64,000 nucleotides of DNA from Trileptium ribeirensis (GCA_030248225.1 JASANE010016129.1:1-64000); one strand, 5' to 3'; shown: positions 1-13,157, numbered from the stretch's first letter. Numbers and translations: made by a program. Notes: generated from the sequence alone by a model not told the origin.

Positions 1-1652
1 GTTTCGACTAAGGCATTGCCTACAATGATTACTTTGCGTCCATCTGAGTTGCTCTAGGATAGTTTATTAAAATATTGCAGGGCTTTAGAGCTCAATTCAG
101 TTAACTAGGCTTGGTATAGTCTAAAGTTTATAAATATGTACTTATATTGATTTATATATTAAAAGCCATACTTTATTGTTTCGACTAAAGGCATTGCCTG
201 CAATCAATACTTGCGTCCGCCTGAGTTGCTCTAGGATGGTTTATTAAAATACTGCAGGGCTTTAAAACTCAAATCAGTTAACTAGGCTTGGTATAATCTA
301 AAGTTTATTAAATAAGTATTTAGATTTATTATATATTAAAAGCTATACTTTATAGTTTCGACTAAGGCATTGCCTGCAATCAATACTTGCGTCCGCCTGA
401 GTTGCTATAGGATAGTTTATTAAAATAATGCAGGGCTTTATAGCTCAAATCAGTTAATTAGGCTTGATATAGTATCAAGTTTATTAAATAAGTATTTAGA
501 TTTATTATATATTAAAAGCTATACTTTATAGTTTCGACTAAGGCATTGCCTGCAATCAATACTTGCGTCCGCCTGAGTTGCTCTAGGATGGTTTATTACA
601 ATACTGCAGGGCTTTAAAACTCAAATCAGTTAACTAGGCTTGGTATAATCTAAAGTTTATAAATAAGTATTTATATTTATTTATATATTAAAAGCCATAC
701 TTTACTGTTTCGACTAAGGTATTGGCTGCAAACAATACTTTGCGTCCGCCTGAGTTGCTATAGGATAGTTTATTAAAATACTGCAGGGCTTTATAGCTCA
801 AATCAGTTAATTAGGCTTGATATAGTCTCAAGTTTATTAAATAAGTATTTAGATTTATTATATATTAAAAGCTATACTTTATAGTTTCGACTAAGGCATT
901 GCCTGCAATCAATACTTGCGTCCGCCTGAGTTGCTATAGGATAGTTTATTAAAATACTGCAGGGCCTTAGAGCTCAAATCAGTTAACTAGGCTTGGTATA
1001 GTCTAAAGTTTATAAATAAGTATTTATATTTATTTATATATTAAAAGGCATACTGTACTGTTTCGACTAAGGCATTGCCTGCAATCAATACTTTGCGTCC
1101 ATCTGAGTTGCTCTAGGATAGTTTATTAAAATATTGCAGGGCTTTAGAGCTCAATTCAGTTAACTAGGCTTGGTATAGTCTAAAGTTTATAAATATGTAC
1201 TTATATTGATTTATATATTAAAAGCCATACTTTATTGTTTCGACTAAAGGCATTGCCTGCAATCAATACTTTGCGTCCGCCTGAGTTGCTCTAGGATGGT
1301 TTATTAAAATACTGCAGGGCTTTAAAACTCAAATCAGTTAACTAGGCTTGGTATAATCTAAAGTTTATAAATAAGTATTTATATTTATTTATATATTAAA
1401 AGCCATACTTTACTGTTTCGACTAAGGCATTGGCTGCAAACAATACTTTGCGTCCGCCTGAGTTGCTATAGGATAGTTTATTAAAATACTGCAGGGCCTT
1501 AGAGCTCAAATCAGTTAACTAGGCTTGGTATAGTCTAAATTTATAAATTTGTATTTAGATATATTTATATATTAATAGTTATACTGTGTTGTTTCGAGCA
1601 AGACAATGCCTGCAATCGTTACTTTGCGTCCGTCAGTGTTGCTCTAGGGAAG
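1..1652. repeat. Satellite-like tandem array, ~177-bp unit, about 9.3 copies
   Basis: Units begin with GTTTCGACTAAGG at about 1, 178, 355, 531, 707, 884, 1060, 1237 and 1415, with a degenerate last start at 1591. The period is 176-178 bp. Each unit carries TGCGTCCGCCTGAGTTGCT, then CTGCAGGGC, then TTAGGCTTG in the same order. The last unit decays after about 60 bp, which marks the right end of the array. The left end is outside the window. The nucleosome-sized unit and head-to-tail order are typical of satellite DNA. No ORF runs through it. Subfamily differences show a higher-order pattern (see findings). Confidence 0.95.
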
Positions 1653-4600
1653 TCCTGAGTTTTGAATATGCCCCCACTTCGCACCTCAGGGTTACTTGGT
1701 CTGACGTACGTCCATAATTTTATGCTATGGGATAATTTGTGACTTACAGTAGCTGCACAATACATTGGCTGTACATTTTCCCATACCCTCAAGGCTGCGT
1801 TTAGGTTTCAAAAATCATTTATACACGGTTTAGTGCAGTATATCGTCGTAGTAGCTGTTATTTAGGCATACATACTCGAGTTCAAGGTCGGAGGTGAATA
1901 GCGCGGGGCCTTCGGAATCTACGAGGTTCAGTCAGAAGGCGAGGGAGATGTGTGGCGGAGGTGGAAGGAGGGCACTCAGCGGGGCGGAGATAGGAGTGGT
2001 ACGTAGCAGTGCGAGGGGTGGGAGTTCTGCGGATCGGGGCGGAAGACGGGGGTGCGGGTAGGTTTAATATTTAAAACTATATATGTTTCCCAATTATGCT
2101 GCATTTTCTAATTTTTTTGCAAATTCTCTCCTGTTTTTTGCTAAATTCTCCTCTATGTTTGCGAAATTGTGCCCATTTTTCATGATTTTCTTCCGTTTTG
2201 CAAATTTTCATGAAATATCACGGCGCCCTGCGACCACCTGCCAAAAAGGTTGACGCTTCACGCCGAGATGAGCAACCTCCTATCAAGACGTGTGAGTTTA
2301 GAGTATTTTAGCTAACATCAAATGGCTAGCAGGATAAAGTCTGGAACTGTCGTAACAAATTTTTTTACGTTGTAGTAAATTTTGTATACTCTTTATCGTT
2401 TCTTAGTTGCTGAAGCCTACTCATTGATTCTTGCAGCTGGAATCAATCTTGCAGGCTCACTTTTTAATTTTTGTTTTCGCAAATTTATGATATAAAAATA
2501 GCTCAACAGTATGTATGCAGTGGAATTGGGATGTCGTCAGTTCAGACACTTACCATTTGCAATGTTATGGTTACCGTTTCTGGACTTCGAATATCGGCAT
2601 ATTCAAGTTTAGACGTTTTTTTTCGAAGAAATTTAATATAGCAAGATCAAATTTTATTATAAAAGGTTGTAACCAAGGGCCTTTGACATGAAGAGGTTTG
2701 TAGACGGCACCGTTTGGATATTGAGACTTCCATAAACATTTTAGGTAAATTAGCATTTACAGAAAGTTATTCGTTTGGTATTGTGTCATCCTAAAGTAAT
2801 ATGTTAATGAAACTTCAAACATGGAACACCTTTCTGAAAACATGTAACAGTTGGGTTAGTAAAATTACTTTAATATATATCAATGTATACTGACGCCCAT
2901 AAAAACCGGGATGAAGTGAAGTATCGTTTGAATACAATGTAATGACACATATCGTAATTTTTGGAATTTCTTGTTCCACCTTTACTTAGAGCAATAACTG
3001 GTCTAAAGAAAGCAGTAGCCCAATTCTATAAGCTGTATGATTTTAAATTGGCTGAGGTGTTAAACAAATAATAATAAATAAATTATCATGTTGAGATGCC
3101 ATATTATTACTCCACAACCTGACTTCATTGCTAATGACTATTTTTCGATTTTGACACATAAACTAAACTCTTTCAATCTTAGTGTAAAATGTAAAATAAT
3201 TCTGAAGGATGCCAATAAAGGGTAAAAATATTTTTTGACGAAAAATTTTTAAAATTGTTCAAAATTAATACGTTAAATTAGTTGCCGTGATTTCCTGAAA
3301 TTTTTTAGTTAAACTGTTCATCAAAAGTAATAGGCTTGGATTGTGATACGACCAGCACCCCGTTAATTCCGCCTTTGCTTAACCAGCCGAAAAAATGTTT
3401 AATATGGAAGAATATTATTGTTTATATGGAAGAATATTACTGCTTTAAAGACGTTGTCGGTTGTATTATACTCATAATTCCATCGGAAAAGTGCTAGCAT
3501 ATGACATGTTGAATTACGATTGATGTTCCAACTTTGTAATTTCCTAGTGGGAAGTGTTGTGGGCATAAATCAACAGACTATACATGTGATATGCGATCCG
3601 AAGTAAATTGAAGCAAATATAAGAAATTGAGAAACAGGGTCCGTAGTTAAATTAAGAAACCCGTTTGGGCATATCATGAACCAGGCTCGTAATAAGGATT
3701 TTATGTTGGAGGTCCGATGTTAAACGAGAAATGGATTGCACCATGCTTCGCTGCTGTGACTGTTGCTTTGCCTGAATTTAGGTAATAGTGTCCCTGCTGG
3801 TTCAGAGAGATTAGGCTAGAGGACATCGTTACTTTGCGAAATTTGGCAAAGATGTTTGCAACAAAGCGTACCCTTAATAATTTTTGTCGCTTCTATCTGG
3901 GTGCACCATTGCATAAATATGAGGTGATTTGGGTCTGAAAATGTGATTTTAATCAAGATACTTATAGTAAACAGGAAAAAATCAAAGTATGTGAAAACAT
4001 GGCTATTAACGTGACGAGTTTCATATGTGCATTAAATATTTTAATCAGATCGGTTCACTGTTTTATATGTTACAGTGAGTCCGTAGTAACGAAGTATTAT
4101 ATACGCGTACATTTGGTCATAAAATTTAAAATCTACCTTGGTTTGTTACCTCTCACGATTGTCTATCGGAACGGCATTAATTTCACAGGCACGCTATCTA
4201 CCGTTTACATGAACTTTAAAAATTTCAGCTAAATGGGATCACTTACAATCCAGTCACAAAAGATACCAGTAAATGTTCGGGTTGCTCCTTACCTTAATAA
4301 TGGCGGTGCAGCAACATGATGGGAGATGTGCAAATAACAATACTTGGAGTTAAATTACATGAAATGCACCCTATAAAAATTTAGTCAAATCCCCGAATTT
4401 ATTCGTGAATGAGAGCTGCAACAAAATTGCACGAATAGTTCATAAAGGAAATTTTTCAAACTCTAGCTATTGACTTTATTTTGTTCATGTTTATTAATAC
4501 ATAGAAATTTTTATTTCTAATTTTGATTATTTTATAGTGTATTTTATTGAATGTACTACAATATCGCAAGATATGAATGATGCCTAGACAACTACCATTG

Positions 4601-4732
4601 ATTTTAATACAACATATCATACAAATATTTTCATTTTTAGTTCAAAATTACATTGTGTGCAATCTACTGTGTTCCCAAATTAATGCCCGTTATTACCTTG
4701 AGTAAACGGCCTTAGTTTTACACCGGGCTTAC
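1653..4732. other. Intergenic stretch with no supported gene
   Basis: I see no convincing coding exon on either strand in this 3-kb stretch. It contains one member of the G-rich dispersed family (about 1880-2230); the rest is unremarkable AT-rich sequence. Short ORFs here have AT-driven composition and no recognisable motif. Confidence 0.6.
1880..2230 (+). repeat. G-rich dispersed repeat, copy 1
   Basis: A purine/G-rich block (about 1885-2070, many GGGG and GGCGGAG runs) is followed by a T-rich block with repeated TTTGC(A/T)AATTCTC-like words (about 2100-2210). The same two-part layout recurs at 17760-18070, 40970-41175, 43065-43215, 50335-50470 and 55690-56150. It appears in reverse at 39770-40080 and 58437-58740. 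I take it as a degenerate dispersed repeat family. The element class is unknown. Confidence 0.5.
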
Positions 4733-4952
4733 AGCATTTAGGACTTTTCCGATGGTCATCGATGCTTGCCTGGGTGAAACTTTTACTGAGTAATCTGGAT
4801 TCTTCTTCGGGCTTTGTTCCCACTCGGTGGGGTCGTCGGCGCGAATCCGCGATCGCAAGTCATTCTATCTTGTTTGAGCCTCCTCCAGCCCCATCGCTGT
4901 CATATCTTCGCTCACTCAATTTTTGCCTCTCCGCTTCGGCCTCTCTCATCGC
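4733..4952 (-). pseudogene. Protein-like exon remnant on the minus strand with one in-frame stop
   Basis: Reading the minus strand from 4952 down, one frame gives about 73 codons of strongly protein-like composition: an opening run AMREAEAERQKLSERRYD, and later TKPEEESRLLSKSF and QASIDDHRKSPK. It is bounded by an AG (TAG at 4953-4955) and a good donor GTAAGC starting at 4732. A single TGA interrupts it at 4860-4862. The stretch is more GC- and CpG-rich than its surroundings. The + strand ORF at 4762-4971 is its codon-register complement and looks less protein-like. It could be an exon of a decayed or retro-copied gene, or a gene with an error or recoded stop. I do not recognise the family. 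Confidence 0.3.
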
Positions 4953-4955
4953 CTA

Positions 4956-7900
4956 TTGTTCGACTGAGTAAACTAGATAATTTTTCTATTTATATTCTTT
5001 CTAAGTTTCTGCATTTTTCTCTTTATGCAGAACAGATAACGTTCACGGCAAAAGAGGTTAAACTTAGTCTCAGGGCAGGCTTTAGTTCCAACCCACACCT
5101 CCAATTTTGAGGGGACATTCCCGTTCTAGAATGGACACTGATTAAGGTTATTGGCAAAAGGCACAAATTTTTCCTTTAGGATTTAATGCAGCATTCTCTC
5201 TGATATCTGTGCTGCGATTTGTCTCAATAAAGGGGCTATAGTATAGCTAGAATACACGGCGTGGTTAAATGCAAAGAAAACAAAGAAAAGAACCTACTGC
5301 AGCTGCCGTGCAGTGCAGTGTAATAATGGGCAATTGCGTTTTGTAAATAACTATCTTAATAATGGTTTCGAATCTCGGCAATCAACGGAGGCATCATCAT
5401 CATTAAAATATATTGACCAAGTCGGTCGGTCATTAATTAATGTGTGAAATCAAAAATGTTTACTAAGAAAATAATAAAATTTTATTATGTATTTAAAATA
5501 AGATTGTACGTTGTCTTTGGAGAAAATTTTTTTGTTTTATACTATAAAAGAATGGTTCCTTTTCTACTTTTATATATATAAGTTTCGATAATGCATATTG
5601 GAAAACCAGCTGAGCACACAATTTGTATACTGGATTCTTTAAATTAGATGGCGGGGTTTGATATGAGACCCTTGTCTTTTTTTAATTCCTAATATTTAAA
5701 ATACCTTTGTTTGGATCGTGGTCTCTGTCAAGTTTTCGGGCCCCGTCTGGTTAAATGGGACTAGGCAAGCTGTTTACATGCTTCCTATATGTTTATTGTA
5801 TCAAAAATTTATGAATTTCGTTAACTTTTTGTCGCAGCCTGATAGTTTTTTCTAGTTTTGTCAGAGTAAGCATAATAAACTTGTGGTTCATACATATTCA
5901 TAACGGAGTATTTTTACAAATTCGAGGAGCGGCGTCCGCTAGTCAATTTTATATGGCGTGCGGCTTTCGTCGCGAATTCAACCTACCACATGTCAGACGA
6001 AACAAAACAAGGCATAGACATATAGTAAACGATGCTATAATACGCTATAAAATCGATGCTCAGCCATGACTATAGAATTATCAAACAGGCCTTATTTTGA
6101 TGTTCGCAGCGACAGTTAAGTTCGTATTATAGCATTTAACTCTTTTCTTCTTAAACTAATGCGAATTTTTTTTATGTTTTCAACTATCTTGCCTGAACCT
6201 GGCTCGTTTTTTGTGCGAATCTCGTGCACTAGTCGGTACGCTCTGCTAGAGCTAAAGAATCTTGAAAAGCATAGCAACACACGCGCAAACGCACGCCGCA
6301 CAACAATCTCGGTTAGCTGGATGGTACGCAAGTGACGTGAACCGTTTATCGGGTTATTCAGGCACGGCCTATCTTGATATATCTTGTGGGGCGCTGTCAG
6401 CCGGAATGTGTACATCGATGTCGAGATAGCATTGTAGGTCAAAGGTTTCCCGTGTCCTTTGATAGCAAATAGATCTGAACAAAACCGTGAGAAATCGTCA
6501 ATTTCAACAGTGATTTAAATGTATCCCTAGACAACATACCTTGCCTCTGGTCTCACGAAATCAATTTACATGTACTAAGTAATTGCAAGTGTAATAAAAT
6601 CCCAGTAATTTAAATTTTGGGAACAAATTTTAATACCTAATGAATTTTAAAGTGCACCATGTATTACTTGAACAATAGATGCCGATGACGTGTGGGAGTA
6701 CTCCCCTAAAGATCGGACCCGATTTATTCAGATCCCGCCACCGAGACTCCGCACCTCTCCCACCATATATTTTAGAGAGAGTTGGCAACAATAGCATAAC
6801 GTGTTGCAAAAATTGGGGCATATGACATGAATATTGCAGATAACGTGAACACGCACTAAAATTAAGTGGAGTTTGGGACAAATTTACATGTTTGTACTTT
6901 GTAAATACTTCTTCGTATTGCGCGCCCTTGACATATGGAATTCGCTGCAGTCTATGGAAGTTTTAGCTGCTAATTGCGAGCAAGTTAAATACCATATAGC
7001 AGGACATTCTTTTGTTTTATCCTGTAACGGGTCAGGAGGTGCAGCCGGTCAACCGGTCGATCTTGGATATACCTAGTTGAATTGAATAACAAATTGGATA
7101 ACAAATTGAATTGCATAACAAATTTTTATTTCTCTTTTGATGTATAAATATTACAGATCTGTTTTTTATTGTTACTGTTGTGATGACTGGATAAAATTTT
7201 ATAATTGAAATCAAAAAGGAGTGATAAAATGTAAAAAAATCTTAAATTGTGAATGCATCTTTCGCATGACTTTTGACACTTTCACAGAATTTTGAACTGT
7301 GGTTTAGTTCGTGCTATTTTACTTACAATGCTGAAATGTCACTGTCTATCCCGTATAGCTACTTGCACGGGATCGAAGTGTTAAGTTGAGTCGAAGATTT
7401 ATGCCTAACTCAAGTAGTATGTTGTATTAGCTCAGGCTTCAAGTGTAGAAAACGCTATTATATAGACTTCCTGTACGCTTCAAATCATATTGTATTTTTA
7501 AATTTAATGCCTCTGCAACCTCGTTTGGCCGAGCAAAGACAATAAAGCGGAAATCGCTTAACATCAAGGTCATCATCGTCTCATTTCTCTCCCGTCTCTC
7601 GTGAGTAAAGGCAAACAAATTTCTTTTTATTTAAATGCCTGAGCCGTAATGGCTCTTTTAGACATCCAATATTTTTCCATCCTCTACATAACGCAAGTTT
7701 ATGTGTTAGCCGAACCTCGCACGCTCGAAACTTATATCTATTATATATAATTTTAGCATTTTTTGCTAACAACACATAGCCAAAAACGACAACTGACCAA
7801 ACTAACCAACTTCCTGGCTAAATTTTAATATAAGGCTCTTGTTATTAATATCGCGCGGAAGTCTCTTTAATATTTGAAATGTACCGATACCTCAAATAGC

Positions 7901-10555
7901 CAGGTAACAACACTTAAAATGCGTCTAACAACTCTTCTTTGACTGTCGGGCAAATAGCAGCATTTTTGAAATATTTCTTTTGCTTACGAAGTTTAAAACT
8001 ATATATGAGTTACAATGCCCGCTATATGTCCAGCCAAGCCGTAATCGCCGTCTTTGTCATATTTTAGCGCACTCAAGGTCTTCCTTTTACTGCTCATTAA
8101 AATATCGCCTAAAACGCTTACGTTTGGAAATTGTTGCCCCAGTAGCTAAATGACTACAGAATATTGTAGGTTATAAGACACGGGCGTAGCCAGAAGCTTC
8201 TGCACGGAGAAGCACCGTATGTTCTGCGGCACAGCTTCAACAAACCTTTCACACATAAACCTGAATATCACTTCTCTATTATACTTCAGGGGGCACAGAT
8301 GCTGCACCGGGGTACGGCCGCAATGCCCCTTACCATTAATTCATGTCGTGTCTGGGGTCAACATTTCCTGGTGTTTTGTATTGTCTATAATTATTTTTAC
8401 AAAAACAGAACCAGCTAGTTCTATGCAATGGGATATCGTCGAAATTAAATTTAAATTATTTCAATATTCCGCTGAGTGGAGACGAAATAGTTACTTTGAA
8501 ATGAAATCATCAGTTTACAGCATTCGTCGACATTAGCTCCAATGGTGATTAAAGTTTGTGGCACGACAGCTTTCGTCGTGAATTCAGTGATAATAGTAAC
8601 ACTGATTTTGAACCGGGTTCAGCGGAATTATACATTAATGATTAGCATGTATGGTTCTCCAATTACTGATGTGCCCATCATTTAGCTTTTACCGAGATAT
8701 AACTTGTGTAATGTTAACCTTTCCGCTATATATATATTTGTTGGAGGTTTTCGCCTATATGCTGTAAAAGGGTATTGTTACCCATACGTGTTCTGTGCGA
8801 ATTTTTGTGTCATGCTATTTTATTACTATGGGTATAAAAAGCTACAATGGCTTAAAAATATTTCACTACGGCGTTAGCTACTGCGATGATATCTATAACT
8901 ACCAAATTTCTGGTCGGAACTTATCATCATCATAACGTGTGAATGTATAATGGCTCACTACAAATTACGTTACTTTAACTGACATTATTCAGTTTAGCGA
9001 GGCAGTAGATCAGCGTTCTATAATTTTAGCAGTTCTTATAGCGAAACCACTTGCAGGCCATTTCGACAATAGGTTATAATAAGTATTCTTGTGTTTACTA
9101 TGTCCTGCTAACAATACGATGGGCATGAACGACTCTGGGCTATGGGGAAAACTGTGCTTTACCTGTACTATATTAATCAACAGTCTAAATACATGTAAAA
9201 TTAAGAAATAAATTTGATTTACAGTTACATGACGATCGCTATTAATTTTTCGGCCCTAGTAACCCTGAGGGGCGCAAATAAAATGCAGACCATGCTGTAC
9301 TCGATATACTACGCCTAAGCTTTATGCTTAGCCTTAGCTAAGGTCCTTATATGACACGTGCACTAAGCCTAAGTCTGTGGCTGCCGCCCAAAAACCCCCG
9401 CGCTAAGCTGCTTTTTACTAATGGTATCACGTACCTACTCTCAGGGTAACTTCGGTCAATTTTTCTGTTAAAACTATTATTTTGCCCAAAATCTATTGAA
9501 CAAATAAAATTCGGAAATGGGTGCGGTGTTATGCGTTTGATATGTGCCGCAGTGATCCAATTCAGTCGCAAAATCTGCTTAGTTATGACTCTTCTTTGAA
9601 GGTATGCCGAAAAGTTAGGCGGTGGGCTAAACAGCTTTTCCAGCGTAGTCATATCATGTCCAGATTTCCACTGCAGTCCATTCTCCATATTTCCAATGTA
9701 GTCCCATGAGAAAATTTCGACTGCTACTACTCCTTCTTATGAGTCAGTTTTTACCCGGGTTGATACAGGGATAATTGATTGTGTTAGCTAGACACATACC
9801 ATCCATACATTTATTAACAGTAAATATTTTAGCCATGATTTCATTCAATGATAAATACACCATTCTATGTTTTCATGTTAATACTGTCTGTGAGTATATA
9901 CTTGGGTGTAGCCAAGCGGGGGTATGTGGGCCGCACCTTATGTACAGCATCTGTGCCATCTGGAATAAAAACGAAATGTGAAGTTCAAGGTTATGTGTGA
10001 ATGGTGCATTTAAGCTGTGCCCCCAATAGCACATTCAGTGCCTCTCCGTTGAGAAGTTCGTGGTGTGTATATATAAAGCATGCGTGTACAACCCTACAAC
10101 CGAACAGCCAATGTGTGGGTTTAGCTGTTCAACTGTGCATCGTTTGCCCAGCATAAAATCGCTGACAGGACAGCGGGCGGAATTCGGCACAACTTCGGTC
10201 CTCCCATTAATATGCTCGCTGAGTCATTTCCTAGATTGCTTCTGCTGCTGCAGGCGGTAGTATGTTTGTTCTACGTCGTAAATATGATCTTTATTAATTT
10301 CGTTTCTGCAGCAACATCAACCGCAAACAAGCTTCAGTTACATCGTATGTAGGAGCTTGAAAAAAATATATTTTTGCAAACCTTAGGGTTGATTTGATTA
10401 AAGAATTTTCGTGTTAAATTTTTCGTATAATATATCTCACCTAAAGTCCTGCAACTACGATCGATAGATAGCCTAGATTGGTTGTTGTTTCAAGCGGTAA
10501 ATAACCTGTAGCTATTGCTACCAGCGAATACTGGAGAACATAGGTGGTAGTAAAG
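4956..10555. other. Intergenic stretch with no supported gene
   Basis: No exon with convincing protein-like composition plus splice signals was found on either strand. Several ORFs of 60-113 codons occur (for example minus strand 6116-6442 and 9347-9688), but they lack recognisable motifs and I do not call them. Sequences resembling common transposon termini, of the form GGCGTAGCCAG, occur near 8184 and 9905. Confidence 0.5.
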
Positions 10556-10711
10556 ATGGACGTTTCCGTTCCCCCCTCCCCACACAGTTTTTTGGCTGAA
10601 CTGAGATTTGTGTTCCCGCAAATTTTGAAGGACAAGTTGCCCGAAATAAACTATTTTAGCAGAGATTTCAAACAGGTTTGTGAACTGCACCTGATGCCGT
10701 TCTGGAATTAA
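10556..10711 (+). CDS. Short unassigned ORF or first exon, 51 codons
   Basis: An ATG at 10556 opens a frame reading MDVSVPPSPHSFLAELRF, later LKDKLPEINYFSRDFKQ, with balanced charged and hydrophobic residues. After codon 40 the sequence CAG|GTTTGT (donor G at 10676) would serve as a splice donor. Without splicing, the frame ends at a TAA at 10709-10711. An in-frame TAG lies five codons upstream, so the frame begins here. It lies 2.5 kb upstream of the myosin start codon on the same strand. It could be a first exon of an unrelated gene, a transposon-derived fragment, or chance. I do not recognise the family. Confidence 0.22.
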   Translation: MDVSVPPSPHSFLAELRFVFPQILKDKLPEINYFSRDFKQVCELHLMPFWN

Positions 10712-13157
10712 GGATATGATTTAACTTACATATTAGTAAAGCTATTTTTTGTGCTACACTATTATGCATCACTAAATTCTAAAGCTGAGGTATATACATT
10801 TATTTTTTAGCTGAGATATTCTTTGTCAATTTCCGTCTATTTAACATTTTTTATGAAAATTCGAAGCACATAAAACATTTTTTCGTTATATATTGTGGTA
10901 CCCAAACCTGTGTTTCCAGAGACTCGCTGTGAAGAAACGATGGTTGTAGATCACAGCCCTGTTTTCCCCCAACCGAACCACCGCAGAAGATTGTTTTAAT
11001 CTAAATTTGCTGGTGGAATGTATAGCTTGTGCTAAAAGGCGACTGTGAAAAACTAACAAACTGATAGATAAAACCGGAGTTCATTAGGCTTTGACGGTTA
11101 TTCATTTTCCTGAGTACGAAGCAGTATTCTATTGTTGTCTGTGAAGAGCTTTGAAAATGACTTTGTCAGCCAATGTTTTAATGCAATAGAAATAGTGGAT
11201 GCCATAAGCAATAGCGTGATAAGAGAATTTAAAAAATATATACATGAACAGGCTTTCGCTACCATAACTCGATATTGAACGGAGTATGAAGATTCCAGAA
11301 AAAGTTCAATTGCTTCAGTGCTGCCAGGGTATAGTGTGCCGTGTGCCCATAATGTTTAGGATCTCACTTGAACATATGTTTCCTTGCTTCAGGCACGTAG
11401 TCAGCGCTTCCATGGGATAGTGTGCCGTGTGAACACAATGTGTATATCTCACTTGAATATATATCGTTGCTTCAGGCACGTAGTCAGTGCTGTCAGGGCA
11501 TAGTGTGCCTTGTACCCATAATGTTTATAATCTCAGTTGAATATATATTTCCTTGCGGGATAACCTGATAAAAAATTCACTATACCTGCCAATACATTTA
11601 TATTTAAAGATTAACACTTAGTTTAAACTATAGCCACGTTATGGCGTGAATGATCTTTTTAACCTTCATAACAGTTGTATTTATTGATACAATTTATGAT
11701 ATAAAACATAATTTAAGACTTTCAAGCAATTTCAACCGTAGTTTGGATGCCGACACTCAATGAGTTTGGTATATGTAGCATACATATGGAAATATAACCT
11801 TAATAGTCTTTATTCACTCAAAACTATGTACAGATTGACGGGGTTCAATTTATATATACTTAATTTTGGTCCACACTGTCGAAAATTCAACATTATATCT
11901 ATTTGATAGTTCTAAGCAACTTGGTTTGATTGAGTTCATTTTGTACACTCCTTGTGACATCAAGATTTAACAGCAACAGTTGATCTTAAATAGTGATCAG
12001 GATCAAAGACATTTTTCAATTTTGACTAAATTCTGCAAGCATAACATCAAAATTCAGGACTTCCACTGCTCCAGCAGGCCATGATGGAAGTCCTATAGCT
12101 CCCGTGGAATATCAGGTTTCAGTATTTCATTGGACCACTAGTTTACATTATCAACATAGTGTCTACAGTTATTTTACAAAGACATCCTGAGAATTTACTA
12201 GAACAACCAACCGCAATGAGCATTTTTAATTGCAGCTGACCTGCTGAAAAAGCAGTATCAACTGGACGTTTTAGATAGTATAAGACATAATGAATTTTTT
12301 CGTTTCCATGAGCTGTTTACGGTTTCGTATTTATGATGTTTATTGGTTATTGCTTCTTTTGCAGTCATTTGTTTTTATTTCTAAGGGCTGGTCATATGAA
12401 ACAAAAAATACGATACTACGTTTCCGAACGACTTTAACGAAGCATCTTGGCACAAAAGAAAGTGGTGTACTTCATATTTTCGTATTTTATTGGAAAACAA
12501 TTTCCATCGCAATCGTCTGAACTAGAATTCTGACTGATACTCGTTACTGATAACTTTGTGTTATTAAAATGTAACATTTTATAGTTTGATGTTTTTGGAT
12601 TATGCTTGTGCAAAATATGAAAAGTCGTCGTCAGCTGGGTAGATGTTATATCTGAGTTTATAAATATAGTAGCTGAGTACAAGAGGTGGTAACGTTAAGA
12701 TATAAAAATTCGACTACGAAACACATATTCATCTTATCAACATAATGCCAATAGTATATGACCCGTATTATGCCGTATTTATGGCAAAATTTAATTATCG
12801 TAGAAATATTATCGTAATGGGAAGTGCACATAACATTGACTAGTTATTTATACTAGTTCAGAAAGCTATGATGCTTTCAAAATTTAAATATCCATTATGC
12901 TTGGCTAACATAGCGTTCCGCTTTACCGTTTAGAAATATATTGATTTGTTTTTGATAGATTGAGTGCTAATAGGATTTAAGAGAACTTTTTATGAGGAAC
13001 AAATGGTTTTTAAGCGCCCAGAACAATAAAGTCTATTGAAATTCTCCTAGTGGAACTACTATTTTCATTGATATTACGCAATGGTTCAATTGTTAATAGC
13101 TAAACTAGTTTAGTGCTTTTTATCGCTGTTAGCTAAACTAGAATCAAATCTCTACAG
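10712..13157. other. Upstream flank of the myosin gene
   Basis: This non-coding flank should contain the promoter and any 5' untranslated exon of the myosin gene. I see no unambiguous TATA/initiator arrangement and cannot place a transcription start. A three-copy tandem repeat lies at 11316-11557; otherwise nothing stands out. Confidence 0.4.
11316..11557 (+). repeat. Three-copy tandem repeat, ~85-bp unit
   Basis: Units start at CAGTGCT (11316), CAGCGCT (11402) and CAGTGCT (11485). All carry ATAGTGTGCC, then AATGT, then ATCTCACTTGAA (or CAGTTGAA), with TTGCTTCAGGCACGTAGT at the first two unit boundaries. The copies differ by scattered substitutions. It sits about 1.6 kb upstream of the myosin start codon. 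Confidence 0.85.

Noticed and set aside
2551..2640. Minus-strand frame FLRKKTSKLEYADIRSPETV before a GTAAGTG donor
   Set aside because: The donor is good, but there is no AG acceptor upstream before an in-frame stop, so it cannot be an internal exon as it stands.
6116..6442. 108-codon minus-strand ORF
   Set aside because: No motif, no splice context, and residue composition close to chance.
9347..9688. 113-codon minus-strand ORF starting MENGLQWKSGHDMTTLEKLF
   Set aside because: The first 40 residues look fair but the rest does not, and no homology is recognised. I left it uncalled.
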